Origin: Acanthococcus lagerstroemiae
Taxonomy: Eukaryota; Arthropoda; Insecta; Hemiptera; Eriococcidae
NCBI GenBank assembly: GCA_031841125.1
Contig: CM063108.1
Coordinates: 49,064,122 to 49,128,121, forward strand
DNA length: 64,000 bases
Direction: 5' to 3'
Each line of letters starts with the position of its first letter. Position 1 is the stretch's first letter. Both the position numbers and the translations under genes were made by a program. The notes under the pieces were generated by a model. That model was not told the origin of the DNA. It was given only the letters and a program-made list of their open reading frames with translations, and ran no database searches. Positions 1-9,893 of the stretch are shown piece after piece.

Positions 1-1882
1 GCGCTTATAATATGCTTTTATTTCGGTCAAATATGTTGAAATATTCCCTAAAAATCCCAAAATATGCTAAAATACTTCTTGTTATAAAATTGCAATATGA
101 GTATCATTTGAGAAGGGAAATTGAGAGAAGACATATGAGAATCACTAGATCAGAAGATCATTGTTCCGAAGTCAGTAGTCAGTCTGGGCCAGAATTGAAG
201 AAAAATGCTGCGGTCAATATGCAATAGAAAAAAGTCCCAAAGTAGTCGTGTAAAAAGTCTTTTTTCTTCACGTGAACACTGAACACTTCTGATTCTGTTC
301 TAAATAGGTGGAAAAATATTTTTGATTTGGAAAAAGTTGTAGTTGTTGCAGTTTTAGGCACCTTCTTAAAAGACCAAAATACTGCAACATTAAAAAAATT
401 GGAAATATTCCGGGAAATGGTGGAAAATGTCAAATGTTCTTAAATATGCTCTAAAAAAAAACAACATAAAATAGGCCAAAACACGCTGTTATTTCCAGAC
501 TATGCCAAAATATGTTCGATCAAGTACGGCTCATTCTTCATGAAATTCTACGAATCGCAAAAATAACATAAATATTCTCTATCTACTTGAAAAAAAAACA
601 AAAAAAAACCACATACAAAAGCATATTTTTGGAATCCATACGCCGCGGAAGGAAGGCGGAACATACCGCGTTGTAAATTGTGAATCGTCGGCACCAAGCG
701 ACTCAAAATGGCGGATGTCAGTACTCGGGTGTTTCCAAGTACTCTCTACTTAGGCTACTTTGGAAACAAACTTCAACTGAAAATGCCTAAAACATCAAAT
801 CTAACATAGATAGAGAGGGTTCAGACTACGACTGGATTGTACCTCATCATATTCTGTACCAGACTAGGTTGCTATCTCAGAACCGCCAAAAAAGTCTTCG
901 GCCAGTTTGGAAAAAAAGCTATTCAGTTGTAGATATTTACTTTGCTTTTTTCAAAATATCATAAATTCTTCCCAAATTCGAAAAAAATATGAATTTTTAA
1001 TGTACGAGTAGATTTTTTTAAATTTATTATTTTATCATCTCTCTTTTTAAATATGAACTCCAAAATATTAGCTGCAGTTTAGGACTCTTGACGTGAGTAA
1101 TGCGAGCCCATGAAAAAAGTCGTGGAAAGGTTATGAAAACGTCATGAATTTTACAAATTTGTATTTGGTAGACGCCGTGGTACCATAATTCGTTTATGGC
1201 GTAGATTTCAGGGTGTTGACCCTTCAAAATGATTAAAAACACTCATTTGCGTGCAACGGGAGGAAAGTTTTTGATTTTTTCGAAGAATTTCTACAAAAAA
1301 TTATATGTTTGACGGTCCGGGGGGTTGTTTCCACCTCCTCCCTAAATACTGGTTATGTTCACTGTCATAGCTAGTGGTTATATTTACCAAGTTATTGCGT
1401 CGTTGTGGGCTTATCGAGTTTTGCGCTGGACTAGAGCGCAGGCATACAAAATCAAAAGAAACGAGAGAGTGTAGAGAAAGCGTGTGTTCTGATCGATCGA
1501 TGGTATACGCAGATCTCACCGAGAGGGCTAAACGTAAACTGTAAGTGTCTGTCACTAAATTGTAATTGGCTGTCACTAAACTGTAACTGATGTCCTGCCT
1601 GACCGATCGAATGTGAAAAAGAGAAAAAAGGAGAATGAGTCATGAGAGTTATAATAATAAGAAGAATGTGTCTTAAAAAGATAATTGCAACCGGGAATCA
1701 CCTCTGGGAGGGGCTGAACCAGACAGAGGGGGAGGAGGGTAAATTGTATGCGAAAAAGTAAAAACTTAACGTGTAATTTTTAGTTTAAAATTCCACAAAA
1801 ATTAATTTTTAAAAACATTGTAAACGAAATTACGAAACAAAAATAAGTTAAAAAACTAAACTCTAAACTCCAATCTTTTTGG
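1..1882. other. No gene recognised; AT-rich DNA
   Basis: I see no supported coding region here. The short ORFs on both strands have no domain I recognise. The only local structure is a small direct repeat of CTGTCACTAAA at 1549-1559 and 1570-1580, plus A and T homopolymers. This could be intergenic or intronic DNA or decayed repeats; the sequence alone does not decide. Confidence 0.5.
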
Positions 1883-2275
1883 TTAATTTTTAGTCAAAAC
1901 ATTGATTATTTCTTCCGACTTCACTTCAGTATGTCGAAGAATGTACAGCACTGCAAGACCATTCAACCTTTCGGTTCTCATGGTGCTCGGCAAATACGTA
2001 TTAATTCGTCTTAGAGACGAAAATGATCGTTCAGGGGTGTATCTTGTGACCGGAATTGTATACAAAATGTCTAGCGAGGTACTAACGTTCGGGTACAATT
2101 CCGCGTCCCATAAATTCAATGCTGATATCGCATCTGGAGGAAAAGGCAGCGAATTTTCGTTTTTCAGGTTGAATTTTTCGCACCAAATTTGATAGTCTGC
2201 TTTCAAAACAGACGCATTAGAAGTGGAAGGGATCACATTCCGGATGTACAGGAATGCAGGAGATAAAATACGTAC
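1883..2275 (-). pseudogene. hAT transposase C-terminal dimerisation-domain remnant
   Basis: This minus-strand reading frame ends at 1883 and stays open to about 2275. It encodes roughly 130 residues resembling the C-terminal hAT dimerisation domain. The diagnostic part is RYTPERSFSSLRRINTYLPS followed by a MRTERLNGLAVL segment, the usual 'ERSFS-LRRIKTYLRSTM-ERL-GLALL' block of hAT transposases. An upstream WDAELYP-like helix and a LYIRN stretch also fit. In an intact transposase this domain mediates dimerisation in the nucleus; the catalytic RNase H-like domain and zinc finger are absent. No ATG marks the start and the frame simply fades into unrelated sequence, so I call it a truncated pseudogene. 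The family match is strong, but I cannot assign it to a named element and see no flanking terminal repeats. Confidence 0.8.
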
Positions 2276-2361
2276 TTAAGAGGCTCGCATCCCACCGTGC
2301 GGTAATATTGTATGGCGTCTACAGACTACATTGACAGGAAGCGCCCTAACTTGCGCGACAA

Positions 2362-2712
2362 CCCGATGCGCAATCAGCTACCCTCTAGTTACCCGCGGAA
2401 AAGTTACCCATTTGCATCCCTCAGTTAGTCCTCAGATTATCCAGAAACCCGTCCGTTACCCTTGGTTCCCCTGTAGTTACCTGGGTATTTGCAACCCTCA
2501 GTTACCCTCAGATTACCCAGAAACCCGTCAGTTACCCTTGATTTCCCTTTAGTTAACTGGGTAACCGGCGGGATTAGTTACCATCTAGTTACCTGCGGAA
2601 AAGTTGACCATTTGCAACCCTCAGTTACCCTCAGATTACTCAGAAACCCGTCAGTTACCCTTGGTTCCCCTTTAGTTATACCTGGGTAACTGGCGGGATT
2701 TGACGCATCGGG
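2362..2712. repeat. GTTACCC-rich foldback/MITE-like repeat, copy 1
   Basis: The segment begins CCCGATGCGC and ends in the near-inverted CGCATCGGG, with GCAATC and GGGATT just inside. The interior holds repeated units: 'CTCTAGTTACC(C/T)GCGGAAAAGTT', 'CCCTCAGTTACCCTCAGATTAC' variants and 'CAGAAACCCGTCAGTTACCC' variants, each two or three times. The same units and ends occur at 36804-37090, so this is a dispersed family rather than a chance local repeat. No ORF makes sense. Terminal inverted ends suggest a non-autonomous DNA element, but I found no convincing target duplication. Confidence 0.75.
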
Positions 2713-5361
2713 AATTGGGTACTATTTCATGACAATGCGAGGTCAGGTGGGAGGGTGGTCATAAATTCGTCCTTCAGGAATTGTGTGAGGTTGGGTATTG
2801 TCATGGTACAGTGCCCAATTCTTGGGGCGCTTCGTGCCAATATTGTCTGAAGGCGACATACGAACTCGTTTCGTGTAACCAACTGTATGTCGATGAAAAA
2901 TGTACCAATTTCGATCGGCGCGCGCTTCTTCGATTCGAAATAGACTAAACTTCAAGTTGCAGTGCCGGTCCTTGCCGCTAAATAGCATACTACGTCCGTA
3001 CGAGCGCATTGCAAGTAATTTTGGGCCACCCTTTGTATTTTCTGTACAGAGTCAGTTTTGTCTGTTACGTACTGTTGTGTTGCCCTGACTTATGCTATAC
3101 GTACAACTATAGGTTTCCAGCATCCACCATGAAGACCTGGGCAACAGTAGAAAGCTACTATTATCGGTACTCATTTAAAGACGAGAATGTCTGAAACAGG
3201 TACATACAAGTGAAACAGATTTCATTTGCAGCCAAGTTTTCTCATCGTTTTGATATCTCTTATCTCGCCCACACAGATTCAATCGTCTTCAATATCAACT
3301 TCTTGGCTTCGTATACTCGTCAGGCGGTCATGCACAGTACACGTTTTTCAATTGGCTTTTTCGATCTATCAAACTTTACACGCAGTTCCCAGTTGCCGGC
3401 CGGCTCGCGAAATTAACGTGTATCGGTAATTACTTGGCATACAAACTGGTGTGCCCACACATCGCGGGTGTTTTACTTGGCACTCGGCTCGACTCATTAA
3501 CGCCGAGTGTATTACCCATTCCGCGTGTCCATTAATAATTGATTCGAGGCTCGGTCGAATATAATGCTAATAAGGGCGGTCAAATGTCGCGTGTATTTTG
3601 AGGTGTACATCTCTCAGCGTGAAGTCGAGGTGTCTGCAAAGGTAATTAAACGAATCACAATGGCAGGTGAATACCGTGCATTAGCTTACGAACTTAGTCG
3701 GTTTCATTTCTTCCGCGGAGGAATGTTCACTCCAGAATGAGAACCCTGTTCTTCGGCAATCGGATCTTCGTGAATGTTTATCCGGAGAAATCGAATATGT
3801 AGTAATTTGACAGAAGAGAGTAGCTAAATCCATAGTTGGTCTCGAGGTGTAAGTGGAAAAATTAGTTACAGTTCTTGAGATTTATACCAATTGCACTTTG
3901 AAGAAAGGGTGAAAGACTACAACAGTCAGTCTGCAAAGAACGCTACGCGACAGGCGGAGACATTGAGAATTGACAACGAAATAAAATAAAAAACTAACGA
4001 ACTGAACAAGAAATTGTGCAACTAACAATTTAGACTCACCAAGATGCTATCTATATAACCATCAAAATGGAATACATACCGCCCAAAAAGAACAAGACAA
4101 CGCAGAACAAAAGGTAGAAATACAGACGAAGACGATAAAGAACAACTTATATAGGGGGAAAAAAAGAAACAACTACACTAGCAAGGTAACCAAATACGTT
4201 AACTTGCACCAAGAACAGTGAATATGACCAACACAACATTTACAGATCAAGAAATAAAACTACTAGAACAAGCAAATTGTTATAATTTGAGAGAGAAAAT
4301 CATAGACAAAAACTGGAAAAACTAACAATAAGAAAACCATACAGACTGCGGACCATAACATGATTCAGGAAGTAAGAACAAGAACAGGAAACATGTTACT
4401 GACCATACAACAAATATTAAAAATTGCGACCATAAGAACACAAAAGACAAAAAAACAACAACATAACTACGCATAAATAAAGCGAAACAACTTGATACTA
4501 ACTAAAGTAAACAAATATTTAACTACTATTAAGTTGAAGAGGCAATATTACTTATTGAATTACAATTTTTAACGAGATTAAAAGTGTTTTGGCCAGTCTG
4601 AAACAAGACTTGATAAGTCTTTATAAGTTTTATACACAGCTGGAAAAGTTCTAAAGAATCTAAATCGGGTCTGAAATAGTCTTAAGTCTTGGAAAAATGT
4701 TACAGATTCTTGAACATGTGTAGTATAGTGTGGAAGAGTCTTAATCATTGCTACAAAAATCTTAAAGAGCATTGAGATTTTAATTGAAAGTTTTCTGGTT
4801 TTTCTTATTGTTGGCGGCGTAGTGAATGTCATGCTTTCGCGAGTGTGACCCCGGGTATAATTTTGCAACGCGTGAAATTATTCAAAAATGGTACCTACTT
4901 GCTGATATATGTAACCAGACTAAAAAGAATTTAGAGCAAATTCACAGTTTTCAAAAAATAAAAAATAAAAAATTGTAAAATACAACTAGGAACGTTATGC
5001 TTTTCATCAATCACAAGTCTTGAGTCTCTTGACAATAAAACGATCTGCCAAATGTCAGTCATGACTCACTTGATTATTAAACAGGTCTTTGGATGCTACT
5101 GCCCGACTCACTGGATAAAATTTTGAGAGTTCTCCACCTATGGTCGTTATTGGTTTGTCGTTACAGTTTCAATTTGCGTTTTTGTTTGTAATCTTAGGCT
5201 GTTGCTTATGGCTTAGACATTCATTCTGTTTTAAACCGGGTATTGTTTTTCTTACTTTCTTTCTTTATTGAAGAGTTTGAAACGTTGCTGCAGTCTCTCT
5301 ATGGCTCAATATAATTCTGCCTGCTTCGCATCCTTGTGACGTGGGTTCGATTTCCAGTTTC
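2713..5361. other. No gene recognised
   Basis: No supported gene. Short ORFs around 2743-3429 overlap on both strands and match nothing I know. About 3950-4560 is strongly A-rich on the plus strand and full of stops; it could be a decayed transposon leader, but no domain is visible. About 4570-4750 contains several loosely repeated AGTCT motifs. The rest is featureless AT-rich sequence. Confidence 0.45.
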
Positions 5362-5812
5362 ACCTCTTTCTTCGCAAACACCCTAGCGAACAAAGCGACC
5401 GCAGTGCCAATCAAGGAACAGTTGTCTCTTTCCTCGCAAGCATGTTAGCCCACAGAGCGACCGCAGTGCCAATCAAGAGGAACAGGTTTCATCTCTTTCC
5501 TCGCAAGCACCCTTGCGAACAGAGCGATCTCAGTATCAACCAAACCAAGAAACAGGTTTTGTTTTATCTCTTTCCCGCGAGCATGTTAGCCAACAGAGTG
5601 ACCGCAGTGCCAGCCAAGGGACCGGTTTTATCTCTTCCCTCGTATCCACCCTAGCAAACAGTGCGACTGCAATGCCAATCAAGGAACATGTTCGGTTTCT
5701 TTCCTCGCAGGCACCTTAGCAAGCAAAGCGACCGCAGTACCAATTAAGGAACAGATTTCGGCTCTTTCCTCACAACCTTAGCCGAACAGAGCGACCGCAA
5801 TATCAGTCAAGG
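5362..5812 (+). repeat. Degenerate minisatellite, about seven units of 62-77 bp
   Basis: A unit built around CTCTTTCCTCGCAAGCA, a TTAGC(G)AACAGAGCGACCGC core, then AGTGCCAATCAAGGAACAG recurs head to tail. The GCGACCGCAG core or its variants (GCGATCTCAG, GTGACCGCAG, GCGACTGCAA) lie near 5394, 5456, 5523, 5600, 5662, 5727 and 5790, giving a 62-77 bp period. Units have diverged by substitutions and small indels. Plus-strand ORFs across the array (5442-5719) simply translate the repeat and I do not annotate them as genes. Confidence 0.85.
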
Positions 5813-8571
5813 TGTATAGATAGCGTGCTGTAAAGTCATACCGCCAGTTCTCCGGAACGAGACATTATACTCGCAGAACTCGTTTATCACCTGTTTTTGA
5901 AGGTTTGGTGCTGTGTTGTGTGTGTCTTGTGAGCGGCTTACTCAATGCTGTGAGACGTGACTGGTAACAATTGGAAAAAGCAATGACAAACTACTCCGGC
6001 TACCTGACTTGCCATGCGACTTGTCTCTGCTACGGTTTTCGACACCTGGAACTACGTATTAGGGCACTCAGAGAACGAGTCTTAAAATGAACTCAAATAA
6101 TAGATTTGAATTCTCCTCATCCGCTAGCTTTTTCAGCATCTTGTATGAAATTAGTATTTTCAGAGAAACTTTGTAGGCATCAGACTGCCATTGAAACCTA
6201 AAAGAATCGTCTTCTTTTGATGCCTGATTCTTTATATTATGCTTGAAACTATTCCTGAAATATAGCGTTTAAGTCAGTATTCATAAGTATTTTTCCGGAC
6301 ACGCGTTTTACGGCTGTACGAAAGAGTCTTAGAAGACCACGGTGACGCTGTTTTCAGGAGAGGTTATTCACATCCGGCTATGCTGCTGGGCATGGCGAGA
6401 ACGAGAACGCGAAAGCACTTGAGAGTTGAGAATTTCGTTGCTGCTTTTTCGACTTCTCTATTTACATTCGACTGCGTTGACGGACAGAAAAAAGGAGAGC
6501 ATTAAGAGGCTGCCGTTTGATTTGTATTTACTTAATGACTGGCGTATTACGAGTACGATCCGTTTTTGGAGTACAGCGTGAGAGGCGAGGCAAGCGATTC
6601 GTTTTGAACTTAGGGCCTATATAGCGAGCTGATCGGAGATCGGCGTCTGAGACGACAAAATCGACGTAATATCCGAGCGAAAACACGCACAGCGGATCGA
6701 GGATGCAAAAGCAAACGTGGCCGGCGTGGGTCAACAAGCTCGGTGCTCGATTCGTTATTGGTTTCGCGTAGCTTGTGACTGCACGGATGTTTGCTCGGCA
6801 GTAAATGAAGGCGACATCCTTCAGTCGCCTGCAATTTGTCTACAGAAGTTTCGAAATCAGGGTCGGCCGGGGTCACTCAACACCGTCGGCAGATCCACGT
6901 GCACTCCCGAATCGACACCGCAGCGGTTCACCTGTTGCGTTGACACAGAACGCAGCAGCGAAGCGTCGACGTTCAAGTCGTGGAATCGAGCAGCGTGTAT
7001 TTCACCCTGTGGGCTGCTGCGATCTGGCGTACACAGTTGTCGCATTGTCTGGGCTAACAAAAGCCCGTCCATTGACACCGGCTCCCAAAGGGTTAGCACC
7101 GACATCCTACCGTTTCAACACCTTCATTATAATCAGCTATTTTTCGGTCAAACACGGCTAGGTTCATCTTTTGGTGTATCTATCTCTCGTTCTTCGACAA
7201 AGCCGAGGCCAAATCGTACCGCGTTGATTAATTACAACGCTTCCAAACTATTAACGGTAATTATAACCTGTTCTTTTCTGAGCAGATACTCGGTTGTCAC
7301 GTGTTCGCATTATGCTAGATACTTTTAATACGCAGGCCGAAAAATTCAATTCATAAATGTTTCCTCTCTTTCTCTTTCGATTTCTCATTTTCTTCATCTT
7401 CGATTGAAATTCAACGGCGAACGGTCACAGTACTTAGGTTTTATTCACGGCCCGGTGAGATGAACGACGGAGCGAGGAAGCGGGCAAGAAATGGAGGTAC
7501 GAAGAAACAATTTCCACGGTGTATAACATTTTCTATTTGGTTTGTTCAGCGATGCCATCTTCGAGGGAATGTTCACCGAGCATCTAAAGCTCCACATGTT
7601 ATACGTTTGTAATCAATGGCTATCGAGACCCGAAAGACGTGGAACAAATTTCAGTGGTACCTAGTGTTAACCATCTTTGTATATAGGTATAGCTGACGAG
7701 CGATTTATTCGTATTTTTGTTCGCTGAGTGACTCCAAAGGGAACTGCGAAACTAAACTGGTACCGTATCTGTTGGCAGCTTGAAAAAAGATCTTGCAATG
7801 CTGGAAGTGCAAGTACTAGTTTGATAGATATTATAAAAGATATAAGGGCTAGAAATGAAAGAAACGAGAATTTGAACAAAATGGGCATCATTTCATCGCT
7901 TGCATGACAGACAGTGCTGAACGTCTGTCTGTCATACAAGCGAGATTCAAGAGGACTGAGGTACAGGGACAGTGGCAGATCCGGGAAGCAATCCAGGAAG
8001 GTTCAACTCAGAATGTGTAGAAGTTTATTATTTTGGTGGCCCCCTCTTCCTCGGATCATTTTGATGCCCTCTTCGGGCTAATTGAGCCAATGGCTGAGAG
8101 AGAAATATATGGAGTTTCGAACGATTTGTACCTTCTGTTGACTGTTCTTATTGACATTGGAAATGAAAATACTTTCCGGAGTGTGCTGTCAATTCTTCTA
8201 AGGACACCGGATTATCGATTCGGCGATAATTTTTGGAAAATTATTTTCAATTTTAGTACCGTCAGTTTGTTTATTTTTCTCTTGGAGGGAGAGGAGGAGC
8301 GCTATAATACATTATGAAATGCCCTTTTTGACAGCGTTAGGGGAGGGGAGGGGGTTCGGACCCCCCCCCATTCCTACTCCGGTGTTCGCTCGTACAGTCT
8401 GATACATATTTTTGACAATCAAATAACGATATTCAATAAATTTTTCTGGAAAATCTTACATAACTATCTAGATAATTTTCTCAGAATCTTCTTAAATTTC
8501 ATCTAAGATTTCGAATAATTAGCTTACCATCTTATCTCTATTTTTATCTTTTGAAAATATATGTAGTGTAG
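5813..8571. other. No gene recognised; CpG-rich island at about 6300-7300
   Basis: About 6300-7300 is richer in CG dinucleotides than its surroundings and has overlapping ORFs on both strands (longest 6717-7328 plus, 203 codons). The translation is low in recognisable motifs, rich in Arg, Ser and Cys, and mirrored by antisense ORFs, which is typical of GC-rich non-coding DNA. I see no splice-supported gene model. The flanks are AT-rich and featureless apart from the hairpin at 7897-7942. Confidence 0.4.
7897..7942. repeat. Short hairpin (18-bp arms)
   Basis: The arms CGCTTGCATGACAGACAG and CTGTCTGTCATACAAGCG are inverted copies with one mismatch, separated by about 10 bases. It is a strong perfect-type stem-loop embedded in otherwise unannotated DNA. 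It may be the remnant of a small foldback element; nothing around it suggests an RNA gene. Confidence 0.7.
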
Positions 8572-8800
8572 CGAATAATCCCGAACATTCGAGATAAGCG
8601 AGGAAAGATCGATACGTTTCGAGCAGCAGAATAGAAGTTCGATAACGAAAGCGATTAGGATTTTCGCCGATAACGCCGGAATATATAAAGGCCGCTGGCC
8701 GGCGCCGTAGAGTCTAGTTTTTGTATGCGAAATTGTGCGTTTTTCAAGCGATTTAGCTACTGTGTTTCGTGCGTTTGTATTAGTGTGACATTAAAAGTTC
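8572..8800 (+). repeat. Probable gypsy (412/mdg1-like) LTR-like segment
   Basis: The stretch starts TGTAGTGTAGCG, carries a TATATAA box at 8682-8688 followed by a GC-rich GGCCGGCGCC segment, and lies immediately upstream of gypsy integrase sequence on the same strand. That layout resembles an LTR with its promoter, joined to the integrase by an internal deletion. I see no second LTR, primer-binding site or target duplication, so the 3' boundary is only approximate. Confidence 0.4.
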
Positions 8801-8825
8801 TTAGTACGTGGAAGACTAGTGCCGC

Positions 8826-9893
8826 CGCTGCACCACTTGTGTGGCAGTCAAAGAACCTCAAACTCGGTCTCGCGGGAGGATGCAGAAGTACAACGTTGGA
8901 TATCCATTTGAACGGGTCGCAATGGATATTGCAGGACCATTTTCGCTCTCGGATGCTGGAAACCGGTATGTGTTGTGTGTAGGCGATTACTTTAATAAAT
9001 GGCCTGAAGTACACCTAATGCCAACACAGAACGCTGAGGTAGTGGCCAGGACGCTGATGGAGAATTGGATCACACGTTATGGTGTCCCACTGGAGCTACA
9101 TACAAACCAGGGGAGGAACTTCGAATCCAAGTTATTCGAAGAAGTATGTCAGCTTCTGGGAATTCAGAAGACGAGAACTACTCCGCTGCATCCGCAATCT
9201 GACGGCTTGGTTGAGCGATTCAACCGGACGCTGAAGGAATATCTTGCCAAAGTCGTTGCCGAGCACCAAAGAGACTGGGACCAACACATCCTGTTGTTTC
9301 TGTTAGCCTACAGATCAGCCGTCCATGAAAGTACGCAGCACACTCCCGCAAAGATCGTCTTTGGCCGGGAGTTACGATTACCGTGAGATCTGGACAGGGA
9401 CGTCGCGAGGGGGTTGGGGTGGAACACCCCCCCCCCACGCATTTTATACTCGTCGGCATTTCATTGACATTTTTTAGTACTTCGTCGGCAATTTTCTTGC
9501 ATCACAACGTACTGCATGACGTTACCCTTGACCGCCTGTCGGGAAATTTTAATAAACACCCGCCGCAGAATACAAGATCGCGCCGTCCCTGGATCTGGAG
9601 TTCGAAACTCCGCCTCAACAGCCGCAACTGGTGGACAAGTTTGTTAGCCAACTGAGAGAAAAGCTCAACTCTACTTGTCACATGGTCCAAAATCACTTGC
9701 AAATTGCCAGCAACTGGATGAAGACTCGCTACGACATCAAAGCCACGAGGTCGGCTTCCAGGCTGAGGACCATGTCTGGTTTTACAATCCGTAACGAAAG
9801 AGAGGACGGAACCCGAAGCTACAGAGCCATTGGGAAGGACTGTACATTATACTCAAGCGGATCAACGATGAAGTATACCGGATAGTCTTATGA
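8826..9893 (+). pseudogene. Ty3/gypsy integrase remnant
   Basis: The frame from about 8826 to 9386 encodes a gypsy integrase: the last Cys pair of the HHCC zinc finger (CTTC), then RSRGRMQKYN, the core VAMDIAGP (first Asp), a LHTNQGRNFES block and HPQSDGLVERFNRTLKEYL (catalytic Glu). The family normally has TDQGRNF, so the second catalytic Asp is Asn here (codon 9105-9107). A TGA at 9384-9386 ends the frame. After a 197-bp MITE the reading frame resumes at DLEFETPPQQPQ and continues into the C-terminal domain. There one further frameshift near 9750-9780 and a TAA at 9792-9794 interrupt it; the WFYNP, HWEG and KRINDEVYRI blocks are still readable to the stop at 9891-9893. No gag, protease or RT is left. 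The family call is secure; subfamily (412/mdg1-like) is inference. Confidence 0.88.
9395..9591. mobile_element. Non-autonomous hAT MITE (197 bp) inside the gypsy integrase
   Basis: The element starts CAGGGACG and ends CGTCCCTG, a perfect 8-bp terminal inverted repeat of hAT type. It is flanked by identical 8-bp target duplications GATCTGGA at 9387-9394 and 9592-9599. Removing the element and one duplication restores continuity of the surrounding integrase reading frame, which independently confirms the boundaries. There is no coding capacity. A C-run lies near the left end. The TIR resembles those at 15622 and 26255-26492, suggesting related families. Confidence 0.95.

Noticed and set aside
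2380..2700. Interstitial telomere repeats (GTTACCC resembling a telomeric motif)
   Set aside because: The motif is embedded in longer 140-bp-type units with inverted ends and is not a simple short tandem array; it also differs from the usual insect TTAGG.
5362..5812. CRISPR-like array
   Set aside because: Units are contiguous diverged repeats with irregular length, no identical direct repeats separated by unique spacers, and the context is eukaryotic.
6717..7328. 203-codon plus-strand ORF as a host gene
   Set aside because: No recognised domain, long antisense ORFs in the same place, and a composition explained by the CpG-rich island. No splice or start context supports it.
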